Assembly: GCA_017302635.1 (NCBI GenBank)
Contig: JAFLCX010000001.1
Span: 558,001 to 622,000 of the forward strand
Length of the DNA stretch: 64,000 bases
From: Hyphomicrobiales bacterium
GTDB taxonomy: Bacteria > Pseudomonadota > Alphaproteobacteria > Rhizobiales > Beijerinckiaceae
Direction: 5' to 3'
The notes beneath the pieces are model-generated. The model ran no database searches and was not told where the DNA came from. It saw only the letters and a list, made by a program, of their open reading frames with translations. Position 1 is the stretch's first letter. The number at the start of each line of letters is the position of its first letter. Position numbers and translations under genes: made by a program. Positions 45,233 to 54,895 of the stretch are shown one piece after another.

Positions 45233-46311
45233 GCCAAGACGTCCGTTTGCGGCACAACCCAGCCGTCGCGCAACACGATTGGCAAGAGGTCGCCCGGCGC
45301 GACCTCGCAAGGTTCCGGCAATGTGAGAGCCAGCGGCAGGTTTTCGGCATTTTCGAGCAAGAGGTCAGCCTGGAAGTGCCCGCCCTGGTAAACCAGCCGA
45401 CGCAGGCGTGCCGACAGTGGATCACTCGCCTGTCGATCGACCGCGAGGTCCTGCGCGCGCACGCAGATCTTGACCGGTCCCTGCGCGCCATGATCCGGGC
45501 CACATCGGATGACGGCACGATGTCCCAGAATATCAACCGCAACCCGACCATTGGCAGGCTCGCCGGCAAGCTTCCCCGGCAGGATCATGCCGGCTCCGAT
45601 GAAGCGGGCGACGGTTTCATTCGCCGGCTCGCGATAGAGCTGGGAAGGAGGCGCAAACTGGAGGATGCGGCCGTGATCCATCACAGCAATGCGGTCTGCC
45701 AACGCCATGGCTTCGGCCTGATCATGCGTGATGTAGAACATTGTCGTTCCGGTGCGCTTGTGGAAGGTTGCGAACTCATCTTCCATCGAGGCCCGCAGAT
45801 GCACGTCAAGATTGGCGAGCGGTTCGTCGAGAAGCACGATTTCCGGCTGCATCGCGAGGCATCGGGCGAGCGCCACACGCTGCCGCTGCCCGCCGGAAAG
45901 GCTGGCCGGGCGGCGATTCCGAAAGCTGGTGAGCCCCACCGTTTCCAGTGCCCGCGCGACACGCGCGGCGCGCTCGACCGTGGCAACTTTCTGCACCTTC
46001 AGGGCATAGGCGACGTTTTCCTCGACATCCATATGCGGCCAGAGGGCATAAGACTGGAATACGATGCCCATACGCCGCTCCTCGGGCGGCAGGTGAGTTC
46101 CGGGGCCTGAAACGATGCGATCTCCGATCGCGATCTTGCCTTCGCTGACAGCATCAAATCCCGCGACAAGACGCAGCATCGTCGTCTTGCCACAACCGGA
46201 GGGGCCGAGCACGGCGACAAACTCCCCATCTTCCACCTGCATGGAGACGTTTTTCAGTGCAGCCTGATCGCCGAAATACTTCGACAGCGCCTCGATCGTC
46301 AGTCGCGCCAC
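45229..46311 (-). CDS. ABC transporter ATPase (FbpC/PotA/PhnT type)
   Basis: 360 residues. Walker A GPSGCGKTT (about 36-44), Q loop FQSYALWPHM, signature LSGGQRQRVALARCL, Walker B EIVLLDEPLANLD and the His switch ITHDQAEA. A C-terminal TOBE/MOI domain (about 280-355) is present. This is the ATPase of the iron/spermidine/aminoethylphosphonate importer class; the C-terminal domain does not fix the substrate. It overlaps the permease by 13 bases. Confidence 0.93.
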   Translation of the reverse strand: MARLTIEALSKYFGDQAALKNVSMQVEDGEFVAVLGPSGCGKTTMLRLVAGFDAVSEGKIAIGDRIVSGPGTHLPPEERRMGIVFQSYALWPHMDVEENVAYALKVQKVATVERAARVARALETVGLTSFRNRRPASLSGGQRQRVALARCLAMQPEIVLLDEPLANLDVHLRASMEDEFATFHKRTGTTMFYITHDQAEAMALADRIAVMDHGRILQFAPPSQLYREPANETVARFIGAGMILPGKLAGEPANGRVAVDILGHRAVIRCGPDHGAQGPVKICVRAQDLAVDRQASDPLSARLRRLVYQGGHFQADLLLENAENLPLALTLPEPCEVAPGDLLPIVLRDGWVVPQTDVLA

Positions 46312-48008
46312 GGCAACACCCCCTGCGGCAATTTGTGGTGAAACAGCAGGGTCGATAGAGCGAGCCCGATTGTCACCAGGATGGTGAGGATGGAGACGGC
46401 CGCTGCCGCAGTGGACTCACCCCCCTGCTCGAAAGAAAAGACCACCACGCCCAATGTCTCGGTGCCCGATGACCATAAAAGCGCAGAGAGCGTGAGTTCG
46501 TTGAACGCCGTCAGGAAAACAAGGATGGCACCCGCCGCTGCAACCGGTGCAACCACCGGCAGAATGATCGTCACGAGCCGTCGCAGGAATCCGGCTCCGG
46601 CGACCTGTGCGGCCTCTTCAATCGCCCGATCCATCTGGTGATATCCGGAAATCACAGGTCGCAGCCCAAGCACCAGAAACCGCGCAAGATAGGCAATCAG
46701 CAGGATCCAGACCGTGTTGTAGATCGAGAAGCCGAGCACGGGCAGCGGCTTGAGAAACAGCAGGATACACGCGATAGACAGCACCACGCCGGGCAGCGCA
46801 TAGGGCATTTCAGCCGCGATACTGAGCCAGCGAAGCAGCGCTGATTTTCGCCAGACGAGAAAATAGGCCAACAGGACTGAGATGCCCGTGACAATCAGGG
46901 CAGCCACGGCCGAAAGCGTGAAACTGTTCACAAGCGCACGCCGAGATGCTGCGTGTTCAAAAATTACGTAAGCGAAATTCTGGCTCGTCGCCGATTTTGC
47001 ATTCAGAGGCACGCCGTAGGCGGGCACCAGGGCGGTCGCGAGCAGGCCGAGGATCGGCATGATCACCACGAAGAGTGTGACGGCCCACAGCGTGATCTCG
47101 ACCGGGAGACGCCATCGGCCGAGTTCAAAGGCCCGCGCCGCGATCGAGGTTGTCGCAACCCGAAAATCGCGTCGCCGCAGCATGATGTCCTGCACGAGGA
47201 TGCCAATGATCGCGATCGAGCCGATGAACATTGAAAGCACAGCGACTTCCGAGAGAACCCCCGGCCCCAACCCCGAGAGCCGTTGGTAAATCAGTGTCGG
47301 AAGAGTGAGGTAATTCCCTGGAATGCCGAGAAAGGCCGGCACGCCGAAATTCCCGAGGCAGGAGACAAAGACCAGCGCCATGCCGGCGACAAGCGATGGT
47401 GTCATCAGCGGCAGGATGATCGTCCGGACCACCGTGAATTTCGAGGCCCCGCTGGCGAGGCCGGCCTCGATCAGTTCGCGCGGCAAGGCGCGCAGACCGG
47501 CACGCAATGTGAGGAAAACCAGCGGTGAATATTCCACCGCCAGCAGCAGTATGATGCCCTCACGCGAATAGAGCGGGTTCTTCGTTCCGAGCGGAGGTGC
47601 GAGGCCGAGGAGGTTCAGCAGCGCGCTCGATGGACCCGATATCTGCAACCAGGCGAGGGCCATCACCTGCGGCGCGATGATCAGCGGCATCACAAAGACG
47701 AAGACGAAGGCATTGCGCGCGCGAAGGTCTGTCAGCGTCACGGCCAAGGCCACCACGCCGCCGAACATCATGGCGAGGATTGTAGCGCCGAACGAAGTTT
47801 CAAGACTGTTGCGTAGGGCAACCCACACAATGGGGCTGTTCCATGCCCGCTGGAGAGCTGCAGTCGAAAATGTGCCTCCGGGCGCGATCGCCTCGCCGAC
47901 CAGCCGCACCAGCGGCGCAACGGAGAGCGCGAGCACAAGCAAAACCAGCAGGATCAGGGTAATCTGATCCTGCCGGAACAACCCGGGCCTGACGCGCCCC
48001 AGCATCAT
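46299..48008 (-). CDS. ABC transporter permease, fused double domain (FbpB type)
   Basis: 569 residues with about 12 transmembrane helices in two homologous halves. Each half carries the EAA-type coupling motif: LIEAGLASGASKFTVVRTII near residue 200 and AIEEAAQVAGAGFLRRLVTI near residue 465. A two-halves-in-one permease is typical of the FbpB and PhnU/V-like ferric iron and phosphonate families. The SBP gene lies 26 bases upstream. Confidence 0.93.
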   Translation of the reverse strand: MMLGRVRPGLFRQDQITLILLVLLVLALSVAPLVRLVGEAIAPGGTFSTAALQRAWNSPIVWVALRNSLETSFGATILAMMFGGVVALAVTLTDLRARNAFVFVFVMPLIIAPQVMALAWLQISGPSSALLNLLGLAPPLGTKNPLYSREGIILLLAVEYSPLVFLTLRAGLRALPRELIEAGLASGASKFTVVRTIILPLMTPSLVAGMALVFVSCLGNFGVPAFLGIPGNYLTLPTLIYQRLSGLGPGVLSEVAVLSMFIGSIAIIGILVQDIMLRRRDFRVATTSIAARAFELGRWRLPVEITLWAVTLFVVIMPILGLLATALVPAYGVPLNAKSATSQNFAYVIFEHAASRRALVNSFTLSAVAALIVTGISVLLAYFLVWRKSALLRWLSIAAEMPYALPGVVLSIACILLFLKPLPVLGFSIYNTVWILLIAYLARFLVLGLRPVISGYHQMDRAIEEAAQVAGAGFLRRLVTIILPVVAPVAAAGAILVFLTAFNELTLSALLWSSGTETLGVVVFSFEQGGESTAAAAVSILTILVTIGLALSTLLFHHKLPQGVLPWRD

Positions 48009-48034
48009 CGCTGCCCTGCCTTGATCCGCCGGGC

Positions 48035-49033
48035 TTACTGCCCGAACATCGTCGCAAAACGCTTCTTGTCATCCTCGATGGTCTTGACGACACCTTTCAT
48101 GTCCACAGGCATGAGATTGAGGTCCGCTCCGGCCGGCAGCCAACTCGGCTTCCCCACCGTGGAACGGGTGGCGAAATAGCCTTGCGAGAGGCTCAGCTTC
48201 TGGCCTTCATCCGAGAGCAGGAAATCGACAAATGCACGGGCCGCGGCCTTGTTCTGTGCCGTGCGCAGGATCGCGACCGGTTCTGTGACTACCGTCACGC
48301 CCTCTTTCGGGAAAACGAATTCGACCGGCGAGCCTTGCTGTTTGGCGTTGAAGGCCATGAAATCGACGATGATGCCATAGGCCTTCTCGCCCGTGGCGAC
48401 CGCGCGCAACACCGCGCCATTGCCACGAACGGCCGAGGCTTCGTTCGCCTTCAAGGCCTCGACGAATTTCCAACCAAGATCGGGATGGGCCGTCACCGCA
48501 CTGAGCTTGATTGCTGCGGCACCCGAATAAAGCGGGCTTGCCATCGAAATCTGGCCCTTGAGTTCCGGCTTCGCGAGGTCAGCCCATGAGGTCGGGATCA
48601 ACTTTGCGGCCTTGTTGTAGATGATCCCGGTCGAGATCACCTTCGTGCCGAAATAGGTGCGATCGGGGTCAATCAGCCCGGAGGGAATGCCGTCGACCTT
48701 GGCTTCCTTGTAGGCTTCGAGGCGGTTTTCGGCCTTGAGAATCTCCATGCTCGCGGCATCCGCGATGAAAAGGAGATCGGGGCGCGGCTGACCCGCTGCG
48801 AATTCCGCAGCGAGCTTTGACATCACCTCGGTAGTGCCCGAGCGGAAGACCTCGACTTCCACGTTCGGGTGAAGCTTGCGAAAGCCGGCGACGGTCTGTT
48901 GCGCGTCGCGATCCGGCTGTGAGGTGTAAAGAACAAGCTTGCCGGAAACGGGCTGGGCAGAAGCCGTCGAGAGGCTGACGGCCAGCATCGTGCTTGCGGC
49001 CAACATGCCAAAGTGGCGGCGTGTGAGGTTCAT
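48035..49033 (-). CDS. ABC transporter substrate-binding protein (FbpA/PhnS-like)
   Basis: 332 residues. The start MNLTRRHFGMLAAS follows AAGGGAG and begins a twin-arginine-like RRHF signal, cleaved near STASA. The mature protein is a class II (iron/thiamine/phosphonate-type) periplasmic binder: LVLYTSQPDRDAQQTVAGF, RPDLLFIADAASMEI, ISMASPLYSGAAAIKLSA, VVTEPVAIL. FbpA-type Tyr-Tyr ferric ligands are not obvious, so iron is less certain than a phosphorylated organic ligand. First gene of SBP - permease - ATPase - MBL - surE. Confidence 0.88.
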   Translation of the reverse strand: MNLTRRHFGMLAASTMLAVSLSTASAQPVSGKLVLYTSQPDRDAQQTVAGFRKLHPNVEVEVFRSGTTEVMSKLAAEFAAGQPRPDLLFIADAASMEILKAENRLEAYKEAKVDGIPSGLIDPDRTYFGTKVISTGIIYNKAAKLIPTSWADLAKPELKGQISMASPLYSGAAAIKLSAVTAHPDLGWKFVEALKANEASAVRGNGAVLRAVATGEKAYGIIVDFMAFNAKQQGSPVEFVFPKEGVTVVTEPVAILRTAQNKAAARAFVDFLLSDEGQKLSLSQGYFATRSTVGKPSWLPAGADLNLMPVDMKGVVKTIEDDKKRFATMFGQ

Positions 49034-49369
49034 GGGGTAACTCCCTTCGGGGTTCGGGCACCTGCTTGGATGCCTCGACTGATTGGACTCTGGCACGTGA
49101 CGGTTTGACGACAAAGCTAGAGCAACAATTCCGGTCTTTCGAGCAAGGGGTACAAATCAGCCATGAATTTTGCTGCAATGCGATTTGCAGCGTCGCGGCG
49201 CTCGAACTCGGCCCTTGTGCCGGATACCGCGCGTGGCGATGGCTGCCTCGGTCGCGCGCACTGCCCGAGGGAACCGTTGCGCTTCAAAGCGGCTCTGGCA
49301 TGATGCTGCCATAAAGGGGGCTCATCTTGAGCAGGCCCCTCGAAGAGCAAGCGTTCCAAGGGAGTTCCG
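49034..49369. other. Intergenic region upstream of the ABC operon
   Basis: 336 bases between divergent genes. It must hold the promoters of the transporter operon and the 118-codon gene. I see no tRNA, clear hairpin or Pho-box-like direct repeat, and only ribosome sites at both ends (AAGGGAG on each side). Confidence 0.5.
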
Positions 49370-49726
49370 ATGCACGAGAACATCCGTCAACTCGCCCAGA
49401 ACACGCTCCATTTCCGCCCCTCCGATCTGCGGCTCGTGCTGGAGAGGGTGAAAAACCACGTCATGCACCCGCGCATGCCGGCTTCGCAGCTGCGTGAGAT
49501 CGTCAATTGTCTGGGCTTTGAAACGGTCGAGGATTTCGGCCGGCATATCGGGCTCGAAAGCGCCACGGCCGAAAGCTGGGCGCGGTACGGCCTCTCGCGC
49601 GATGCGGCGCAATTGCTGCTGGCCTTGCTCGAATATCGCTTCCGCCTTCAATCGGCGATGGACGATTTCGAGAAGATGACCCAGATCCCGCTCGATCAGT
49701 TCTTCGACTCTCACGCCCTGCCCTGA
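49370..49726 (+). CDS. Helical protein of unknown function
   Basis: 118 residues with a good AAGGGAG site before the ATG. Helices such as DLRLVLERVKNHVMHPRMPA and QLREIVNCLGFETVEDFGRH may form a helix-turn-helix-like unit followed by AESWARYGLSRDAAQLLLAL, where the AESWARYGL segment looks like a recognition helix. That reading is weak, and no family is recognised. It is divergent from the ABC operon and convergent with pheS, so it could regulate the former. Confidence 0.6.
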   Translation: MHENIRQLAQNTLHFRPSDLRLVLERVKNHVMHPRMPASQLREIVNCLGFETVEDFGRHIGLESATAESWARYGLSRDAAQLLLALLEYRFRLQSAMDDFEKMTQIPLDQFFDSHALP

Positions 49727-49752
49727 GGCAGCCGGACAGGCGACATAAGGCC

Positions 49753-50835
49753 TCAGGCCGAAAGGCCTGAAGCGAGGTTCGGCAAATCCAGTGGCCGGAA
49801 ACCGTAATGCTTCAGCCAGCGGATATCGGCCTCGAAGAACGGGCGCAGGTCCGGCATGCCGTATTTCAACATGGCGATGCGGTCGATGCCCATGCCCCAG
49901 GCGTAGCCCTGCACCGCATCGGGATCGAGTCCGCAATTCCTCAGCACATTCGGGTGAACCATGCCGCAGCCGAGGATTTCGAGCCAGTCCTCGCCCTCGC
50001 CGAAGCGGATTTCTCCGCCTTTTCGCGAGCATTGGATGTCCACTTCCATCGAGGGCTCGGTGAACGGGAAGAAGCTGGGGCGGAAGCGCATCTTCACGCT
50101 TTCGACCTCGAAGAACGCCTTGCAGAATTCCTCCAGCACCCATTTCAACTGACCGAGATTGGCTGATTTGTCGATCACCAGCCCCTCGACCTGATGGAAC
50201 ATCGGCGTATGCGTCTGGTCGGAGTCACAGCGATAGGTGCGGCCGGGGCAGATGACGCGGATCGGTGGCTTCTTCGCCAGCATCGTGCGCACCTGCACCG
50301 GCGATGTGTGCGTGCGCAGCAGTTTACGCTCGCCCTTCTCGTCAGGCTCGAAGAAGAATGTGTCGTGCATTTCCCGCGCGGGGTGACCCACGGGGAAGTT
50401 CAGCTTCGTGAAATTGAGATCGTCGCTCTCGACATCCGGCCCCTCGGCGATCGCAAAGCCGAGATCGGCGAAAATCGCCGTCAATTCGTCCATCACCTGG
50501 CTGATCGGGTGGATACGCCCGGCCTCGATCCCGCTTTCGCGCAGGGGAAGCGTGACGTCAGCGCGCTCGGAAGCGAGGCGGATATCGAGCGCCTGATCTT
50601 TCAGGATCACGCGGCGCTCGGAAAGTGCCTCGGTGACGCGGTCTTTGAGCGCGTTCACGGCCGCGCCAAAGCTCTTGCGCTCATCGGGAGCCATCGAGCC
50701 CAAAGTGGCGAGAAGGCCGGAAACGGAGCCCTTCTTGCCCAAAGCCGCCACGCGCACGGCTTCGAGCGCCTCCTCGGAGCCCGCGGCCGCGATTTCGCCC
50801 AGCAATGTGCCTTCCAGCGTGCTCAGTTCCGACAT
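49753..50835 (-). CDS. pheS: Phenylalanine--tRNA ligase alpha subunit
   Basis: 360 residues, the catalytic alpha chain. An N-terminal coiled coil (1-85) precedes a class II core: motif 1 near [19 protein letters not shown], motif 2 [13 protein letters not shown] and [20 protein letters not shown], motif 3 [13 protein letters not shown] near the C-terminus. It lies after rplT, but a terminator separates them. pheT is not downstream: next come an unrelated gene and the ABC operon, and pheT lies 46 kb away on the same strand. Confidence 0.97.
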   Translation of the reverse strand: MSELSTLEGTLLGEIAAAGSEEALEAVRVAALGKKGSVSGLLATLGSMAPDERKSFGAAVNALKDRVTEALSERRVILKDQALDIRLASERADVTLPLRESGIEAGRIHPISQVMDELTAIFADLGFAIAEGPDVESDDLNFTKLNFPVGHPAREMHDTFFFEPDEKGERKLLRTHTSPVQVRTMLAKKPPIRVICPGRTYRCDSDQTHTPMFHQVEGLVIDKSANLGQLKWVLEEFCKAFFEVESVKMRFRPSFFPFTEPSMEVDIQCSRKGGEIRFGEGEDWLEILGCGMVHPNVLRNCGLDPDAVQGYAWGMGIDRIAMLKYGMPDLRPFFEADIRWLKHYGFRPLDLPNLASGLSA

Positions 50836-50907
50836 CGTAACCCCGTTCGCAATTCAAGTGCTCCGCTTGTATTGCCGGAGCGATTTCCGTCAAGAACGGA
50901 AACGGTG

Positions 50908-50940
50908 AGCAAAAGAAAAGGCGGCCCGTGAGCCGCCTCC
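50908..50940 (-). terminator. Rho-independent terminator after rplT
   Basis: On the minus strand: GGCGGC, loop TCACGG, GCCGCC, then TTTTCTTTT. It ends the rpmI-rplT transcript before pheS, so pheS needs its own promoter or read-through. Confidence 0.9.
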
Positions 50941-50967
50941 GAGATTCTCAACGCGGGCCTGAGAATT

Positions 50968-51333
50968 TCAGGCGGCAGCCGGAAGCGCGCCCTTGGCCTG
51001 CTCGACAATCGCCTTGAAGGCCGCCGGCTCGCTGATCGCGAGTTCGGAGAGCACCTTGCGATCCACCAGCACGCCGGCGCGGGCAAGGCCATCGATGAAG
51101 CGCGAATAGGTCAGGCCATATTCACGCACGGCGGCGTTGATACGCTGGATCCAGAGCGCGCGGAATGTGCGCTTCTTGGCGCGACGATCCCGCGTCGCAT
51201 ATTGCATCGCGCGATCGACAGCGGCCTTCGCGGTGCGGATGGTGTTCTTGCGGCGGCCATAGAAGCCCTTGGCGGCCTTGTAGGTTTTCTTGTGCTTGGC
51301 GTGAGACGTCACGCCCCTCTTCACACGAGACAT
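50968..51333 (-). CDS. rplT: 50S ribosomal protein L20
   Basis: 121 residues, usual length. Clear L20 signature: [60 protein letters not shown] and [20 protein letters not shown]. Basic rRNA-binding protein of the large subunit. It follows rpmI by 48 bases on the same strand. Confidence 0.98.
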   Translation of the reverse strand: MSRVKRGVTSHAKHKKTYKAAKGFYGRRKNTIRTAKAAVDRAMQYATRDRRAKKRTFRALWIQRINAAVREYGLTYSRFIDGLARAGVLVDRKVLSELAISEPAAFKAIVEQAKGALPAAA

Positions 51334-51381
51334 GGTTCAACTCCTTGATTGGCTGATCGTTCTGAGAATTCCCGGGGGCGA

Positions 51382-51582
51382 TCAGCCGTTCGGGAGGAAA
51401 TACTTCTTGATGTTGTCGCCGTCCGTCTTGAACAGGATGGCGGTGCCGCGATGCTCGCGGATCTGCTTGGTCGAGCGCTTGATCATGCCGTGGCGCTTGC
51501 CGGACTGGGTGTACTTCACCTTGCCGGTGCCCGTGATCTTGAAGCGCTTCTTCGCGCCGGATTTGGTCTTCAGCTTGGGCAT
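51382..51582 (-). CDS. rpmI: 50S ribosomal protein L35
   Basis: 66 residues. [20 protein letters not shown], then [20 protein letters not shown], is the L35 signature; the C-terminus IKKYFLPNG is typical. It precedes rplT. infC, normally directly upstream, is separated by a methyltransferase gene on the other strand. Confidence 0.98.
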   Translation of the reverse strand: MPKLKTKSGAKKRFKITGTGKVKYTQSGKRHGMIKRSTKQIREHRGTAILFKTDGDNIKKYFLPNG

Positions 51583-51862
51583 TTCGGTCTCCCTTTGCGC
51601 CGTCAGGCGCAGCGAGTGGATGCGGGTTTCTGCGCCTGAAGGCGAAAAAACGGACGCATGAAAGAACCGCCACGGCAGCCCTTACCGGCCGGGCGGTTCG
51701 ATGAGGAGGCGGTCATTAACGGAAAAGCGTTCGGAAAACAAGCGCGTTCGCCGCAAATTTTACCCTCGACGACAACGAGCGTGACACAAATGCGGCAAGA
51801 CGTTCTCACAAGCGCCAAAATCAATCCGAATCATCCCCCGGCTCGATGAAAAGGAGACAGCG

Positions 51863-52804
51863 ATGAGACCTCAGAACGCAATCGCCCTCAACGAAATCAA
51901 GGCGGATTTTTCGAACGTCTATAACCTGGATGATCCCAGAGAATATTTTCGTTCTCTTTCAACAAACGACTATATCATTCCTCACATTGCTCGGGATATT
52001 TTTCTTCAACTGATCGATTGTCGCGATGAATTGCACAGCAAAACCCTGAATATTATTGATCTTGGTTGCTCCTATGGCGTGAACGCCGCCCTGTTGAAGC
52101 GGCACCTGAACTGGGACATGCTCGTCGCGCGGCAAACGCTTCCGGGCATGATGCGGCTGCCCAGCGTGGCCTTGCAGCGGCTCGACCGGCTCTTTCTCGA
52201 AAGCTGGCCGTTGCGCGAGCGCATCCGCATGGTCGGCATCGACATTGCCGAACGCGCCATCGCCTACGCCAACGCGATCGGTGCGCTCGATATCGGTTTT
52301 CCGATCGACCTCGAGAACGAGGACATGCCTCCGCGGTTGCGGCGGGAGGTCGAGACAGCCGATCTGATCGTCTCGACCGGCTGCGTCGGCTATGTCACCG
52401 AGCGCACGTTCTCGCGCCTGGCCCTGGCAATGGCCGACCAGCAGAAGAAGCCTTGGGTCGCTTCCTTCGTGCTGCGCGCGGTCGACTATTCACGCATCGC
52501 ACGCGAACTCTCGCGCGCAGGGCTCGTGACCGAGAAACTCGAAGGCGTGACCTTCGTGCAGCGCCGCTTCGCCGATGTGGCGGAGATGGAGGCGACGCTT
52601 GAAATCCTCAAGCGGCGCGGCGTCGATTCCACTTTTCATGAATCCCGCGGGCTGATGCACGCCGAGTTCTATCTCTCGCGACCGCCCGAGGACATCCAGA
52701 AGCGCCCGCTGCATCAGCTGATCCGTGTCTCGGCCGGCCTCAACAAGCCGCATCAGATTTCGGCCGAGACCCTGAGCGGCTCGATCATCAAGCATCCGGC
52801 GTGA
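51863..52804 (+). CDS. SAM-dependent class I methyltransferase-like protein
   Basis: 313 residues. IIDLGCSYGVNAALLKRHLN (about 65-84) is the motif I SAM-binding loop; VGIDIAERAIAYANAIG is motif II with the acidic residue; DLIVSTGCVGYVT is motif IV. The substrate is unknown. A GGAGA ribosome site precedes the ATG. The first 70 codons are visibly AT-rich and the rest GC-rich. It interrupts the infC-rpmI-rplT cluster in opposite orientation, a sign of insertion. Confidence 0.78.
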   Translation: MRPQNAIALNEIKADFSNVYNLDDPREYFRSLSTNDYIIPHIARDIFLQLIDCRDELHSKTLNIIDLGCSYGVNAALLKRHLNWDMLVARQTLPGMMRLPSVALQRLDRLFLESWPLRERIRMVGIDIAERAIAYANAIGALDIGFPIDLENEDMPPRLRREVETADLIVSTGCVGYVTERTFSRLALAMADQQKKPWVASFVLRAVDYSRIARELSRAGLVTEKLEGVTFVQRRFADVAEMEATLEILKRRGVDSTFHESRGLMHAEFYLSRPPEDIQKRPLHQLIRVSAGLNKPHQISAETLSGSIIKHPA

Positions 52805-52880
52805 CCGGGGCGCATTTTCGAGCGAAGTGGGCGGCGGTTCGCGTGAAGAAAATGCGGCCATGCATAGATTAAAGCCCCCA

Positions 52881-52909
52881 CAAAAAAGCCCGGCTGAACC
52901 GGCCGGGCT
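52881..52909 (-). terminator. Rho-independent terminator after infC
   Basis: On the minus strand: AGCCCGGC, a 7-base loop, GCCGGGCT, then TTTTTG. It separates infC from rpmI-rplT transcription; the methyltransferase gene converges on it. Confidence 0.9.
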
Positions 52910-52938
52910 GATCCTTCAGAGCGCGAAATGAAAACCGC

Positions 52939-53478
52939 TCACTTCGGCGCGAGCACCATCACCACCTGGCGGCCTTCGAAACTCGGCTCGTTCTCGACCT
53001 TGGCGATGTCGACGATATCCTGCTTCACGCGGTCGAGCACCTTCATGCCGATATCTTGATGTGCCATTTCACGGCCACGGAAGCGCAGGGTGATTTTCAC
53101 CTTGTTGCCTTCCTCGAAGAAGCCCTTCATCGCCTTCATCTTGACGCCATAATCATGGTCATCGATGGCGGGACGAAGCTTGATCTCTTTGATTTCGATC
53201 ACTTTCTGCTTCTTGCGCGCCTCGGCGGCCTTCTTCTGCTCCTGGAAGCGGAATCGGCCGTAATCCATGATCTTGCAGACGGGCGGTTCGGAGTTCGGAG
53301 CGACCTCAACGAGATCAAGCCCCTGTGCCTCGGCAAGTTGCACCGCGTCGAAAACGCTCAGCACGCCCTTGTTGGAGCCGTCCGCGTCGATCACCTGCAC
53401 TTCGCGCACGCGGATATCGCGGTTGATTCTCGGTCCGTCCTTCGTCGGGACAGGGGCGGTTCTCATCGGCCTGCGAAT
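52939..53478 (-). CDS. infC: Translation initiation factor IF-3 (AUU start)
   Basis: 179 residues. N-domain [20 protein letters not shown], linker [21 protein letters not shown]-domain GRPMAHQD-like [27 protein letters not shown] lies 7 bases before ATT CGC AGG CCG ATG. Comparison with the family (RRP near the N-terminus) makes ATT the start, as in E. coli infC, where AUU permits feedback control by IF-3 itself. ATG at 53466 is the only nearby alternative and would shorten the conserved N-terminus and worsen ribosome-site spacing. Confidence 0.95.
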   Translation of the reverse strand: MRRPMRTAPVPTKDGPRINRDIRVREVQVIDADGSNKGVLSVFDAVQLAEAQGLDLVEVAPNSEPPVCKIMDYGRFRFQEQKKAAEARKKQKVIEIKEIKLRPAIDDHDYGVKMKAMKGFFEEGNKVKITLRFRGREMAHQDIGMKVLDRVKQDIVDIAKVENEPSFEGRQVVMVLAPK

Positions 53479-53596
53479 GGTCGTTCTCCTTTGGCTTTGC
53501 CGTCCGGCCCCGATGGGCCCGGCTTTCGGGATTGGCGGAATACATACACGAATTGTCGCACGATGCGATGGGGTTTCGCGCGAAATTTGTGCGAGT

Positions 53597-54820
53597 TCAA
53601 GCGTTGTGACGCGAGCCAAGCAGGGCCGCATAGCAATCCAGCGTCTCGCTGACCATGCGTTCGAGCGAGAAGCGCTCGGTGACGTGCTGGCGGGCACGGG
53701 CGGCAAGGCTCTGGTAGGCGCTCGGCATCAGGTCGATCGCCTCAGCGATGGCATCAGCGAGTTCTTCGGGGTTGTCAGGCTCCACGCGCCAGCCGGTCCG
53801 CTGGTCGGGCCGCACTTGCGGCGGGGCGAGCACGGTTTCCGGCACGGCACCGAGGTTGGAGACAACCACCGGCACACCCATCGCCTGAGCCTCGACCGCG
53901 ACCCGGCCGAAAGCCTCCGCCTCGGTCGAGGGCACGGTGACAAGCGCCGCAGCGGCGAGAGCTGCCGGCATATCGGTGACATGCCCGACACGTCGCACCA
54001 CGCCACTCAACCCGTTCTCGGTGATCATCCGGTCGATTTCGGCCACATAGCCATCCCGACCTTGCGGATCACCGGCAAGGACGAAGACCAGATTGCGATA
54101 TCCTCGCTCGCGCAGCAGGGCTGCTGAGCGGATGAGCACGCGCTGACCTTTCCATCCCGTGAGGCGCGCAGCGAGCAGGACCACGCGCTCCTCGGGTGCC
54201 ACAAGCCAGCCCTTGCGCATTTTCTCGACCCGCTCGAAGCTCACCTTGTCGGGCGAGAAGGCCTCGAAATTCGTGCCGCGATGAATGACGCGCAATCTCG
54301 TCGGATCGATCCGAAACTGTGTCTGGATCCGCTCGGCCGTGAAATGCGAATTCGCGATCACGACTTCGCCGCGCGCCATCACTGAATTGTAGAGCTGCTT
54401 CGGAGCGGAAAGCCCCGAATAGGCACCGTGATAGGTGGTGACGAAGCCCACTTTCGCGAGCCGGCTCGCCGCCAGCGCGACCCAGGCCGGGGCCCGGGAT
54501 CGGGCATGCACGAGATCGACCTTCTCGGCACGGATGATTCGCAGCAACTTGCCGACATTGAGCGCCATGGCGGCGGGGTTTTTCGTTTCGGCTGGGAAAG
54601 GAATCCAGATTCCACCTTTGGCCTGCAACTCGCCGACAAGCCGCCCTCCCGCGCTGGCGACGAGCGGGCGGGCCCCGGCCTGCGCCAAACCCTCAGCAAT
54701 ATCAACGGTCGTGCGCTCCGCACCCCCCGCCTCGAGAGCGGGGATGATCTGGAGAATGGTCCGACCCACAAGAGAGTGTTGCATCGACTGCGAAAATACC
54801 ATGCTGGGGGGTTCAACCAT
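53597..54820 (-). CDS. Glycosyltransferase family 4
   Basis: About 400 residues, GT-B fold. N-terminal [20 protein letters not shown], a donor-site half with AAVTGWKG-like [32 protein letters not shown], and the EX7E region [21 protein letters not shown] member of the cytosolic retaining GT4 group that builds cell-surface glycans or lipopolysaccharide. ATG at 54820, 54802 or 54784 could start it; the last sits nearest the conserved region. The divergent hydrolase gene begins 76 bases away. Confidence 0.9.
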   Translation of the reverse strand: MVEPPSMVFSQSMQHSLVGRTILQIIPALEAGGAERTTVDIAEGLAQAGARPLVASAGGRLVGELQAKGGIWIPFPAETKNPAAMALNVGKLLRIIRAEKVDLVHARSRAPAWVALAASRLAKVGFVTTYHGAYSGLSAPKQLYNSVMARGEVVIANSHFTAERIQTQFRIDPTRLRVIHRGTNFEAFSPDKVSFERVEKMRKGWLVAPEERVVLLAARLTGWKGQRVLIRSAALLRERGYRNLVFVLAGDPQGRDGYVAEIDRMITENGLSGVVRRVGHVTDMPAALAAAALVTVPSTEAEAFGRVAVEAQAMGVPVVVSNLGAVPETVLAPPQVRPDQRTGWRVEPDNPEELADAIAEAIDLMPSAYQSLAARARQHVTERFSLERMVSETLDCYAALLGSRHNA

Positions 54821-54895
54821 GCACGCGAATGTGAGACATCGTCCCGGTTTCGCGAAGCAGGATACTTCGCGCGGGCTGAGCGGAGCTTTAGTGGC

